This document shows, one piece after another, positions 11,537-23,049 of a stretch of DNA of 64,000 nt. The notes beneath the pieces were generated by a model that made no database searches, had not been told where the DNA came from, and saw only the letters and a program-made list of their open reading frames with translations. Each line of letters opens with the position of its first letter. The first letter of the stretch is position 1. The stretch lies in assembly GCA_026214975.1 (NCBI GenBank), contig JAOBSW010001070.1, forward strand, positions 1-64,000. The letters are read 5' to 3'. The stretch comes from Gentiana macrophylla (taxonomy: Eukaryota > Streptophyta > Magnoliopsida > Gentianales > Gentianaceae). The translations under genes and the position numbers were made by a program.

Positions 11537-13867
11537 TTGAACTATTATTTTGGGTTTGGTAATTCAATGTTGCAAAAGTTGAAGCCTTTTAGTTTGCCCA
11601 GATCAAAACAACTTGCTAGAGTTGTTTTAAGGAGAAACAATCTTAACAGAGTCATTTTGGGTCGAAACGACTTTAATGTGGTCGACTTAAGCAGAATCGA
11701 GCTCATGGGGTTGATTCTCAGACATTCGACCTTAGCACCGTCGAATCTTGAACATTGTTACGACTATGACATAATCGAATGTATGTGCACCCTTGCATGA
11801 CGTTTTTTTACATGTGACAATCGACTTTGGTGATGAATATTAATATATTTAATTTCTAACTTGGTGTTTTTGATGCATTAGATCGGTGGAGGTATTATCG
11901 AAACAAGTCAACAAGATGCAAACGTCCGAGAATCCCCACATGTCGATGTTATTAATGCAGACACAAAATATGAAGGCCATGTATGTTTTTGGATAGTTGT
12001 TTGGACAACTCTACAATAATAAGAACATATTTCTATTGTTGTGTGTTTCAAATTGTCTTAGGTTATTGGTGAAGACTCTCGAACAATGCAACAAGATGAT
12101 TTCATGCGAGATGTGCCACATTTAGATGACATTGCCGAAGGAACCTAAAATCAAGTTCATGTCAATGTATAAGTACCATTGTCATTATAAGCGTTAAAAT
12201 TAGCTTTGTTTTCAACATTTATTCATGATTTGACTCACGTGTATAACAATACAGTAGATGACACCATTGGTTAAAATGATGGCACCATTGGACAAAATGA
12301 CGGTCGTGATGACAACTCTATAAAGGCGAATGAACTCATCGTAGTAGAATTGATGAACCAAGAGAATAACACGCGTTAGTGGAAGTAGACTAAATTACAC
12401 CAAACAATAATTTTGCCGGTGATGCATTCATTATCGAACATGTAATAATATATTCAACGGTCACGTTAGATGTGAAAAATGAATCATATGATTGCTAATT
12501 GTTGGTATGAATCATATGTGTAGTATTCAACATCGACACATAAGCTATTGAATGGATAACATCAATTGCATGAAACATTAGGATGGTACTAAATAGGTGG
12601 AAGTCGACTACTCAAAAGGTCGCAATCCTTATGTCAAATATGCTTGTGAAAGCGGGAAGCCGCGATACAAGGATTATGTGAATAAGGTTTGGGGTGTTGG
12701 GAAAGGTAAGTCTGAATACTTTGTCAAAGAAATGTGGGTGTCCATTCCTTTTGTTATTGAAAGTGAGATGGCAATGGGCGGGTGGCGTGTGGATCGTGAA
12801 TGGTTTTCACAACAATAGCTTGAACAAGTCGATTTGGGACATTCGCTCGCGGACGCTTTGTCAAAAGATGAGATGGACCTTGTTGCGTAGTTTGATGAAG
12901 ACCGGAGTATGCCCTAAAGATATACTAAAGGCGTTGAGGATAGGAATGAATATAATGAAACTTTCGTGGCAAACAATCTACAATCAAAGGGTGAAGTTGA
13001 AGAAATTATAGAGAAAAACTCGGACGGTTATTCAAGAGGTCTTTTACAAGGCTTGTGAAGATGATGTGTTTTTTTGTTACATAAAATAAGGTGAAATTGT
13101 AAAACATTTATTTTGGGTTCCAAATGACTCATTGTTGTTGGTGAGGAATTTCCCTCATGTGTACCTGATGGATTTCACTTACAAGACAAATAAGTATAAG
13201 TTTCCATTCCTTCAGATTGTTGGGGTCACCTCTACCAACATGACATTCTCAATTGCATTTTCTTTTTTTAGCTTCAGAAACTACTGAGAATTATGAATGG
13301 GCTTTACAAAAAATGTATGAGGCACTTATCATCATTAACACTCCAGTTAAAGTGATTGTGACTGACAATGAGCAAGCTTTAATGTCCGCCATCTGCAAAG
13401 TATTTCCAAGCGCTAAATTTTTTTCGTGTTAGTGGCACGTCGAGAAAGCAGTGCAAGAGAAGCTTAGACAATCAATCAGTGCAGATGATTCCATTAAGAT
13501 TGAGAATATATGTAAGAGAATTATATACAGTGACACCGAAGAAGAATACTTGGCTGGAGTGGATGAAATAAAGAGCAAGGTAAGTGGAGACATATTCAAT
13601 TACCTTGAGGCAAATAGGTTGGATGAGTGGAAATAGGAATACGTGACTGTCTGGATGGATAAAGTGTACCACCCTGGGAACACCCACGCTGGCAAGGTTG
13701 AGGGGGCTCATGCAGTTTTAAAAAATTGGCTACGTACTTCAAATTGCGACATGGATACCGGGTGGAAATCGGTGTCTAACATGTGTGAACAACAATTTCG
13801 AAACATAGTGGCATCATTTGAAACACCAAAAACAAAGTGGCCTTCGAACTTAAATGGGAATATGTAG
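11537..13867 (+). pseudogene. MULE (FAR1-type) transposase remnant
   Basis: A decayed Mutator-like transposase on the + strand. From about 12590, fragments resemble the FAR1-type N-terminal region (KGRNPYVKYACES, then HNNSL and PKDILKALR in shifted frames). The MULE catalytic domain follows in several frames from about 13090: LMDFTYKTNKY holds the first Asp, VIVTDNEQALMSAI the second Asp, SC-x-WHVEKA the C-x-x-H signature, and KVEGAHAVLKNWL the Glu. All three acidic residues of the expected DDE triad can be seen. Frame shifts and stops break the gene about every 200-300 bases. The part from 11537 to 12590 carries short open frames and is included on position only. I found no terminal inverted repeats. 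The OTU-like segment lies directly downstream. Confidence 0.8.
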
Positions 13868-14544
13868 TGCCTCTATCTACGCAGGTTTGTGTCACTACGT
13901 GCTTTGACGTTCATCCAACAAGAGGTGGACAGGTCAAAGTAAGTTGCTTTGGACCCAACACTTTGTGGGTGTGTGGTTAGAAAAATGCACGAGATACATT
14001 GTGCACATAATATTTGAGGCATCTTACATGCTAGGGAATCCCTACCCCGGAATGTGTACATGAGCATTGGAAAACATTATCATTGAATGGACCGTTAAGA
14101 GATGATATCATTGATCCAACGCAATGCATTTCTCGCCGCTGAAGTATTTAACGAATCAACAAATACACAGTAAAATGGAGTTGGTACAACGATTGATGGA
14201 AGTGGTTGATCCGCCGCTACAACGCCGAGTCAACCAAAAGTCAATATAAACCCTCACGGAGACCAAGGCCGCGAACTAAACGTAAAAAGGCAATGATGAG
14301 CATTCAAAAGTCGGTTGCCCTCTTTGTTCGAACGCCGCCTATGAAGCCATACACGAGGAAGAAAAGTTAAAAAGAAAAATTCAGCGAAAGAAGAGAAGAA
14401 AATAGGAAGAGGCAAATCAAGCAATGAGGTGGTGTGTGGCGATTCATCAAAAGTGGTGGAAGGTAACGATGATTGTTGAGACCGTAAAAATTGAGAATGC
14501 TATGATTAGTAGTGGCAAAGAGCCTTCTATGTTTATGAAATCTC

Positions 14545-15085
14545 TACCGATCCATTTCAAGAATTCATTGTGTATATCATTGATGTAAGAGGTGATGGTA
14601 ATTGTGGATATCGAAATGTTCTTTGTGAAAGTTGGTTTGATGAGGATGAGTGGCCTAAGATTAGGGAAGAGTTGTGTGAGAAACTTAAAGGAAATTTGAT
14701 CTATTACAACAAATTGTTTAGGATGGTTGGATTGGGGGAGAAACTTTGAAAGGGAATCAATTTTAGAAGGAAAGAAGGATGCTCCCCTAAGTTTCGGATG
14801 AAGATGGCGCCAATGAATTGGGTTATAGCTGAAAAGTACAACGATGTTGTGACTTTGTTTTGTCCGGTATCTAAAGGCGACATTGTAATGTGCTTTCCGA
14901 AAGAAGCCAGAAACCCCTCATCCTATGCATATGTCACTTTTGTACAATAACAAACACTACTTGTATGTTTTCATGAAAGATGATTGTCTACCACCTCCTA
15001 TCATCAATCCGTGGAAGGAAGAACCCTTAGGTGTCAGAAGACATAAGAAACGCATGGCTACAATTGTTTGGGGAAAGGATTGACA
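14545..15085 (+). pseudogene. OTU cysteine protease-like segment of the MULE
   Basis: In broken frames this stretch reads FIVYIIDVRGDGNCGYRNVL, in which DGNC is the catalytic cysteine motif of OTU (otubain-like) proteases. EDEWPKIREELCEKL follows and, after a frame change, NNKHYLYVFMKDDCLPPP, where NKHYLYV is a good candidate for the catalytic His strand. Family knowledge: some plant MULEs encode a protease-like domain after the transposase, and their OTU version commonly has a DGxCGYR-type motif. The intervening 13870-14545 holds a basic linker (KKRKVKKKNSAKEEKK-like). Both Cys and His survive although the frame is broken, so lesions may be recent or partly sequence errors. Confidence 0.72.
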
Positions 15086-15129
15086 AGGGAGAGCGATTGT
15101 TATATCCTAGTTGTTTCTCTGCAACTAAA

Positions 15130-15735
15130 GTTGCCAAGAAAATTCTAAGGATGGAGATCTAAAGAGATAGAAGTTAGAAGAAGTTGATTTTATCTCAAAC
15201 AGGACTATATACCAAAGATTTTGACCAAGTTTGGCATGTCTCACGCAAAGGCAATAGATACTCTATGGCATCTAATGTTCATTTGTCGCTTTATGCTTCA
15301 CAATGCCAGATGAGGAGTATATGTCAAGAGTTCCCTATGCTAAAGGCAGATAAAATCTGATGTATGCCATGGTAGTGACTTGGCCTGATCTAGCTCAGCA
15401 ATGGTGTTGTCATCAACTTTATGGCTCAACCTGGAAAGGAAAACTCGAAAGATGTAAAAATAATGTTAAGATACCTTAGAGGTACAGCTTGATGTTGGTC
15501 TCATTTATGGAGGTGATATTCAATTTCTGGTCAGATTCTGCAGGTGATGTGGCCAGTAGAAAATCTATGACTGGTTATGTTTTCACATCGGGGAATTTAG
15601 TTGTCAGGTGGAAAGCAATTCTTTAGGCCACAATGGATTTATCAACTACTGAGGCAGAATACATGGCTCTTACCAAGCAACCAAACGAGGTATCTGGTTG
15701 AAGGGACTAGTCGGTGATTGTGGGTCGATCAGGAT
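15130..15735 (+). pseudogene. copia pol fragment (end of RT and RNase H)
   Basis: Broken frames match the C-terminal part of a Ty1-copia polyprotein: KDFDQVWHVS-like and VPYAK words, then FMAQPGKENSKDVKIMLRYL, RGTA and VGLIYGGD, then SRKSMTGYVFT, STTEAEYMALT and GIWLKGLVGD of RNase H. The order is correct and on the + strand. No LTR could be paired with it, so it is a truncated relic downstream of the MULE. Confidence 0.8.
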
Positions 15736-17062
15736 CAAGTTACAAGATACAACGGATTCACGCCTCGGATTTGAGGCACTTCAAAATCCGAGCCCGCGAA
15801 CTTACTGAGAGTGCTCCGACTTCTCTTTGACTCAAGAACTAAATTTATATGAGAGACTCTTTGCGTGGAAGACATAGGAGAAAATTCGATGATCTAGTTC
15901 TCATTCATGTAGATTCTTTATATAGTCGAGATGATGTGCCAATATTTAATTCACATTGGCCGGATGACATAAGTCGGCCGACTTTTCCTCAAGAAAAGTC
16001 ATCCATAAATGTAATACTTATTGGCCGACTTCATCTCTGCTTCGATTGGTCCGATGACGTGTCGTTTAAATTTCGATTGGTCGGATGACACAATCACATA
16101 AATTAATTTTGGTTAATTTCATAAAGAAATTTTGTCCAAAAAAATTAATGGCAACATCCGATCCAAGCAGGTTCGAGCCAGCTGGACGGCAACGACAGTG
16201 CACGTGAGTGGAATTATCTAAGTGTTTTCTCCTGCATAAAAGTGCTTTGCCCATTGGGGCACATCCATAAGAGTCACACTAGCTCTTATCACTTGAGTTC
16301 GCAAACCTCAAGTTACCAATGTTGGAGAATGGGGTGGGGTTCTCCCTTCAACTCTCATCTCCTACATATTTTCAATCAACTTTAAACATTAATTTCTCAT
16401 TCACCCAATATCCGAATCGACTGATTCCAAAGCCGAACCTCATCTACTCCGTGAGTAGTACTTTAAGAGGTAACAAGCTCCCGGTGAATCACACCTGAAC
16501 GTATCCGAAATTCACGACAAAGTTGACCATTTCAACAGATGTTTCAAACCCCAATTTCATTGGTTTAACTTATATCTCCAACATATTTATCTCCTGGTTG
16601 ACAAAGATCACTGGATGATTGTCGTAAACTTTTTACCCGCATTTGTGTCTGTTTCATTTTCTTTTGTAAAAAGACAGCGTAATGTGCCGGCTAATTTGTT
16701 GGGCAGGAAGGTCTCAATATTGTTAAATAAGTAGAATGATATGCTGCTTCTTTTACCCTGTAACTTGTCATTGCACTTTGGATTGTGTTAATAAAAAACG
16801 TCTTTACTCCTTTTTTTAAAAAAAAACAACCTTTAACATATAAGTGTGTTGCTTAGAAAATGAAATGGAAAAAAAAAATAAAATAAAATAAAACGTGGAG
16901 ATTATTTTGTCTGGCTGAAATATAGAGGACATTCTTTCTGAGGCTCCTCTATCTACCACTGGTTGTTTTTGTTTTGTTGATGGGAAAACCCAGTGGGAAA
17001 TTACACACACCGATTATTCATTGTATCCATTGTGTTTCTCTTCAAATTTCGTGTCCATCAAG
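15736..17062. other. intergenic DNA and ABCF5 upstream region
   Basis: No recognised gene. The first part (15.74-16.6 kb) may be flanking sequence of the copia relic. The last 300-400 bases before 17063 probably hold the promoter and leader of the ABCF5 gene; an A-rich run lies near 16870. I could not fix a TATA box. Confidence 0.5.
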
Positions 17063-20000
17063 ATGGATTTAGCATCTAAGCTCCAGATTATCGACCTCCG
17101 GTCATCCTTCCTCACCGGAAATAGTAGTCAAAGAGCCACTTCCATCCTCCGCCGCTTCAACCTTCCCACCTTCCCCACTGCCAGTAACAAAATAACCATT
17201 TCTACCCCAAAGCGCTCTAAAATTTATTCTAAATTGCAAGCTACAGCCGTCGAAACTGCAGAAATCGATGTAAAAGACGAAATTGAATCCCTTTTCTCAG
17301 ATAAATCTGAATCCCAGGTTGATTTCAGCCGCGCTAACAAGAAGTCTAATACTGGTGCGTCAAGTGTTTCATCTGGGATAAAGCTGGAAAACATTAGCAA
17401 GAGTTATAAAGGTGTTACAGTGCTGAAAACGTGAGCTGGGAGGTTAAAAAGGCGAAAAGGTTGGATTAGTAGGTGTAAATGGAGCTGGAAAAACGACCCA
17501 GATGAGAATTATAGCGGGTTTGGAAGAACCTGATTCAGGGAACGTAATAAAGGCAAAAACAATATGAAAATCGCTTCTTGAGTCAAGAATTGAGGTTTTG
17601 GGCAGTAGGACGGTGAGAGAAGAATTCTTGAGTGCATTCAAGGAGGAGATGGAAGTGGCAGAGAGACTGGAGAAGGTTCAAAAGGCCATAGAGAAGAGTG
17701 TAGATGATTTGGAGCTGATGGGGAGGTTATTGGATGAGTTTGATTTGCTGCAGCGGAGAGCACAAGCTGTGAACTTGGATGTGGTGGATGTTAAGATTAA
17801 TAAACTAATGCCGGAGCTCGGGTTTGCTCCAGAGGATTCAGATAGGCTTGTTGCTTCCTTCAGTGGTGGATGGCAAATGAGGATGTCTCTTGGAAAGATT
17901 TTGCTGCAGGTATATGTTTGATTCTGATGTATCCTATTGATAAGTTTGATCATAAGTTACTAGTGCTGATAATTGGTGTTTGAAGATGATATTGGTTTTA
18001 TTGAACTTTGTCATTCAGTAATTCGCTGTTGTCATTTACGTTTTATTTCTATGATTATACATGGAGGTTAATTGTTTGAGTATAACCGTAATTGATGACT
18101 TATAAGTATACTCAGATGTAGGTGAATGAGACACTGTCTTCTATATATATATATATATTCGAGGAAAAGTGTTTGGTTTTCTGTTGTTGCCTTGTGTTAG
18201 GTTTAAGTTGAATCTTGCTACATGTAAATTGTGGTTTTTGAACTTCACTTACAAATATTATCAGCGTTGTGATATTTTTGCAGGACCCAGATTTGTTACT
18301 TTTGGATGAACCCACGAATCATCTTGATCTTGATTCAATTGAATGGTTGGAAGGTTATCTTCAGAAGCAAGATGTACCTATGGTCATTATATCTCACGAC
18401 AGGGCTTTCCTTGATCAGTTGTGCACCAAAATTGTGGAAACGGATATGGGGGTATCTCAAACGTTTGAGGGAAATTATTCTGATTATATAATTGCAAAGG
18501 CTGAATGGATAGAAACCCAGTTTGCCGCATGGGAAAAGCAGCAGAAGCAAATTGAGCATACAAGAGACTTGATTAGCAGGCTTGGTGCTGGAGCAAATTC
18601 AGGCCGTGCATCTACTGCCGAAAAGGTATTCTTTGTTAATTTATGGCTATGAGAATGAAATACTATAGTAGCAAGGCGTATATCCTTATCCATTTACAAT
18701 CCTCTCCCTTCCAGAAATTGGAGAAACTCCAGGAAGAGGAACAAGTTGACAAGCCATTCATTCGAAAGCAAATGAAGATCAGGTTTCCAGAGCGAGGGAG
18801 AAGTGGACGCACTGTGTTGACAATAAAGAATCTTGAATTTGCTTATGATGAGGATAAGGTGATTTGATTTTTCAGATATTGTGTAGGTTTTCATGTTTTC
18901 CATCATCTAAAGGAGAATGAGGCCTCGTCTGTTGACTTGGCTGCGGTGTTTATCAAGAGTATCATATATTCTCTGTTTAACTTGTCAAGATGCTTTCTAG
19001 GTTTTGTTCAAGAATGCAAATCTGACAATAGAAAGGGGTGAGAAAATAGCTATTATTGGTCCAAATGGATGTGGGAAGAGTACATTACTTAAGTTAATTA
19101 TGGGCCTAGAGAAGCCACATCGAGGGGAATTGTTACCGGGAGAGCACAATGTTTTGCCAAACTATTTTGAGCAAAATCAGGTTTGTTGGCCTTAACATCT
19201 GTTATTTATAAAACATGCCTCATTTATTTATCCGTGCAATTGTAAGAACATTTTCTTGGTTTATCAATAGGCTGAGGCCCTTGACTTGGAGAAAACCGTG
19301 CTTGAAACAGTCGCTGAAGCTGCTGAGAATTGGAGGCTTGATGACATAAAAGGACTCCTTGGACGGTGTAATTTCAAGGTTGATATGCTTGACAGAAAAG
19401 TTTCCTTCTTGAGTGGGGGTGAGAAGGTAATTACATGACAACTCATTCATCTCTGTGCTATAAAAGGGTAATTGAGTGGAGGCTCTGATTTATTAATCTT
19501 TGGGTTTTGATGAATCTTGGTGTGCTTGCAATTTAGATTTTCTTTCTCTTGGCTGAAGTGCCCAAAGTTCTCTATTTTGTTATCTGTAGGCACGTTTTTT
19601 TTCCTACATTGTTTATCTCATCACTTGGTTTCCAGTTTCCACTAATTTATACTTTTGGTGGCCGTATGAAAAAGCATTGCAGGCCCAAAGTTTGTGGTAA
19701 AAAAAATTAGGGAGTGAAGTGTAAAATTGGTGCGTTGGAAGATAATTGTGGAAATATGCTGAATTGTATTTTGGGAAAGATCTTTTTTACATTCTAGTGT
19801 CATTATGTACATTGGTAATTAACTTTAGGTAAAATGCTTCCAAATCTAATTGCAAAGCCTCCTTGGTGCAGTGTAACTGAATGCATTCCATCTGAAATGT
19901 ACTCGTCAGTGGATGGATTTTTAATCACAATGAGATTCTTCAATATAAGGAAAGCTGTTTTCACTTGGGAGACTGGAAAAAAGTATGCTTCTTGTGGAAA

Positions 20001-21617
20001 GAATTATAAGAACTGAAAAACTACACTCAACTTTTGGGACATTAAAAATTTATGTTCTTCAATGGTTTCGATGATTTTCCTCAAAAACCCATTGAAATTC
20101 GATGATTTTTGCTTGAAAAACATGATTTTCCAATATATCTTAAGTGGAGCATATTTTTCAAACTTTTACCGGTCAATGCATATTTTTCGAGTTTCTCTCA
20201 CCTTTCATGTTCTTGTGGACATCACTTTTAATCCCATCATTGTTATATGTGAGTAGACGAATAGTTTTTTGTTCATTTGATAGTAATTCAGAAGAAAATT
20301 TTAGATTTATGTTACACAGCATAACAATGTAGACAAATAGTTGGTGGATACAAGCACGAGAAATAGTACGTATATGAGTATCGATGGCCTTTTCAAGCTT
20401 TTTTTGTGGCATTTCATACTTGTGATCATTGTTTGTGGTGAAGTTTTACTTTCATTACTGAGAGAAGACATTCAATGATTGAAAGACTTTTTAGATTTGC
20501 GTAAAAGCATATTGTTGGTAGGAAACTGAGAAAAAAAGGTGTCCAACAACACTACAGTATTACAAGTAGTAGTCAGGATGAAAAAAGCCCTTCACCAAAA
20601 GGGAACTAAATTCCAATAAAAAGACGATAACATAAACTTTTGTGTGTCTCCCCACCACCACCCACCCACCCGACCATGTAGTCTGGCTTTGGATGGCTTT
20701 TTGTGTTTTCTATTAGGTGTTCCTAAGCTTTGTTCTCTGTGCAGGCACGTCTTGCGTTTTGTAAGTTTATGGTGAAGCCTTCCACCTTGCTTGTTCTTGA
20801 TGAACCAACCAACCACCTGGACATACCGTCAAAAGAGATGCTTGAGGTTTATTACAAAACGTTTGCCATTTTCTTTAATTCTCTATTATTGTCGTATAAC
20901 TTGTCCTAATTTGCTTGCTTTTAACTATTTGATTCTTGATTCTTCCCTGTAGGAAGCAATAAATGAGTACAGTGGCACTGTTATTACGGTATCTCATGAT
21001 CGATACTTTATAAAACAAATTGTCAATAGAGTATTGGAAGTCAAGGATGGGACTTTGCAAGACTACTATGGGGATTACGACGTGAGTATATTCCTACCAT
21101 TTTCGTGATATTATGACATGTTGCTAAGCATTTGATGGCCTGCTAGGTCTTATGACCCCCCCAGATAAAAGGTGTTGGAAGAGAAATTGATACATACAGT
21201 AGAAGGCCCTTTTATCTGATAAACATAATTTTGCATTTGCAGTATTATCTAGAGAAAAACCTGGAAGCAAGGGAGAGAGAGCTTGAACGCGAGGCGGATG
21301 TTGATGAAAAGTCACCTAAGGCAAAAGCCAAGTCCAAGATGTCAAAGGTAAAAAAAAAAAAGTAAAAGCCACCAGATATTCTTTAGACACTGTTGTGGGA
21401 TTTCCAAATTTTTCCAACACTAGAATGCTTCATCAGTTAATACGAACGAGAAAAACGTGCGTTTTGGTTTTTTCGTATATAATTGTTAGCGACTTGATCT
21501 TCGTTGTTGTTGTTGATATAGGCGGAGAAAGAAGTGCGAAAGAAGCAAAAGATGCAAGCATTTCAAGCTGCTAAGCAAAAGTCAAAGGGATCAAAGAATG
21601 CTAAAAGATGGAACTAA
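17063..21617 (+). CDS. ABCF5: ABC transporter F family ATPase, plastid ABCF5 type (9 exons)
   Basis: A soluble twin-ATPase ABCF protein with no membrane segments. The family works on ribosomes and translation; the ABCF5 branch is predicted to act in plastids. Exons: 17063-17909, 18284-18625, 18715-18858, 19001-19180, 19271-19426, 20745-20846, 20953-21081, 21243-21347, 21522-21617. The Ser/Thr-rich N terminus ([19 protein letters not shown]) fits a transit peptide. First ATPase: Walker [10 protein letters not shown], signature [12 protein letters not shown], Walker [14 protein letters not shown], switch His [10 protein letters not shown]. Second: [24 protein letters not shown] across the exon 5/6 junction, [21 protein letters not shown]. 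The tail is lysine-rich and ends NAKRWN. Exon 1 has five single-base losses, in short A or T runs at about 17426, 17446, 17556, 17573 and 17590. With these the coding length is 2106, a multiple of three and about 701 residues, near the family length. The gene is probably intact. Confidence 0.95.
19427..20744 (+). other. intron 5 of ABCF5, 1.3 kb
   Basis: The longest intron of the gene, from GTAATT after the LSGGEK half-motif to GTGCAG before ARLAF. Its open frames (for example 19834-20016) are short and unlike known proteins. A CACC-rich stretch near 20651 precedes the acceptor. Nothing else is visible. Confidence 0.85.
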
Positions 21618-22059
21618 AACCGTGCTATTTCGACAAATGGAAGGCGACAGGCATTGTACAAAAGAAAGAAAAAAAAAAGGTAAAAAGGAGGAGGCACATT
21701 TGAAACGAAGATCTGTAGTATCTATCTCTGTATATATAACATTACCATACCATAATATTAAAGGCACTAGAATTGTTACTATCATATAATGGCAGATGAT
21801 TGATAGGCATGTTGGAAAGGTCAAGATTGTTAATATAGAATGATAAACTAATGGGGCCTTTAATGGCATCCTACTAAATCTATCCTGACTACAATGAGTT
21901 TAAAAATAGGTATGATTAGGGCGCCTCTTAAGGGATCTGATTGAGATCATTAACGGTGTCCTTGGTTCTTTTTGTCGCTTTTCTTTCTGCGGTAGTAAAT
22001 ACTTTGCTTATATCTGTTATTTGATTCGAGAGACTCTTATTGTTGAGAATGGAAGTTCA
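21618..22059. other. ABCF5 3' region and spacer
   Basis: The stop codon of ABCF5 is at 21615-21617. The following 250 bases or so are probably its 3' untranslated region. No gene is seen. Confidence 0.5.
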
Positions 22060-22192
22060 AAATAAAATAAAACAATAATAATGTTAATTTAAGGCCCATT
22101 GCATTGTGTAATGTTGTCGTCAAACTTATCACCAAAATTCTTGCCAAACGTATATAGCCAATCATGCATAAACTTGTAGCGTGGCGTGGGCA

Positions 22193-22306
22193 CAATCTAG
22201 CTTTACTCCGGGCAGAAAAGCTACGGACGACATTATTGTCATGGCGGCCCAATCTAGCTTTATTCCGGGAGAAAAGTCACGGACAACATTATTGTTGTGC
22301 ATGAGA
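22193..22306 (+). repeat. 57-bp duplication inside the LINE
   Basis: The word CAATCTAGCTTTA-TCCGGG occurs at 22193 and again at 22250, followed each time by a GAAAAG-CACGGAC-ACATTATTG stretch, so the period is 57 bases. It repeats the AQSSFxPG coding block of the RT in frame (57 is 3 x 19). Confidence 0.75.
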
Positions 22307-22308
22307 TT

Positions 22309-22455
22309 GTGCACCATATGTGAACTAGAAAAGCTAAGAAAGGGACAACATTATTGTGGTGCAAGAGATTGTGCACCATATGTGAACTACAAAAGCTAAG
22401 CAAGTGACAACATTATTGTGGTGCAAGAGATTGTGCACCATATGTGAACTAGAAA
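22309..22455 (+). repeat. 62-bp tandem repeat in the LINE, about 2.4 copies
   Basis: GTGCACCATATGTGAACTA starts at 22309, 22371 and 22433, exactly 62 bases apart, with the intervening CATTATTGTGGTGCAAGAGATT also conserved. Sixty-two is not a multiple of three, so it breaks the RT frame. The copies are nearly identical and so recent, or an assembly duplication. Confidence 0.88.
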
Positions 22456-22551
22456 GGGTAAGAAAGGCTGGTTTGCGGCCAAGATCGATTTGATAAAGTT
22501 AGTTGGGAATTCTTTAATCATGCGTTACTTCATTCTGCTTGATCATGAATT

Positions 22552-22743
22552 ATATACAAAAGGGAAATTTTTGGGTGGTGTGTCCGCACTGTGCGGATAT
22601 ACCTATTTGTCTTTAAAACACCCATGCTTTTTGAGTTTTGAATTTTAGATAATTTACACTTAAAAACACGTGTGTTTTTAAAAGTTAAAATAGCAGATCC
22701 GCACCGTGCATGACACACCACCCAAAAATTTCCCATATACAAA
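22552..22743. mobile_element. Mutator-type MITE inserted in the LINE remnant
   Basis: The core 22561-22734 (174 bp) has terminal inverted repeats beginning GGGAAATTTTTGGGTGGTGT, perfect for 23 bases and continuing with mismatches to about base 37. A perfect 9-bp direct duplication ATATACAAA flanks it (22552-22560 and 22735-22743). The duplication length fits the Mutator superfamily. No coding capacity. It belongs to a different sequence family from the two intronic MITEs. Confidence 0.9.
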
Positions 22744-23049
22744 TGGCCTATCTTAGGATTCTTTAGAATGGCACAAAGCTCGAGAGCTTCAAGCTCCATT
22801 GTGGCATGCGCCAATGGGATCCTCTCCCCTTATCTATTTGTTCGTTGTAACGGAGGTTCTTGGTCAAAGAATACAACGGGAAGGAAATGCTCAAACCGGA
22901 AGCCGTAATATGTCTCTATGAATTGTATAGGTATTTCACACCTCTTCTTCGCCGACAATCTCGGATGGTCAAATTAATGTTGTGAAAAAGACGTTGGAAT
23001 CATTCTGCTTGGAATCAAACAACCTTAATATCCAAAGCACCAACAACCT

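Noticed and set aside
19834..20016. 60-codon frame in ABCF5 intron 5
   Set aside because: Short, no similarity, and inside a well-defined intron.
22309..22455. Regularly spaced repeat that could suggest CRISPR
   Set aside because: The spacer is repeated as well, so it is a plain tandem repeat, and the genome is a plant.
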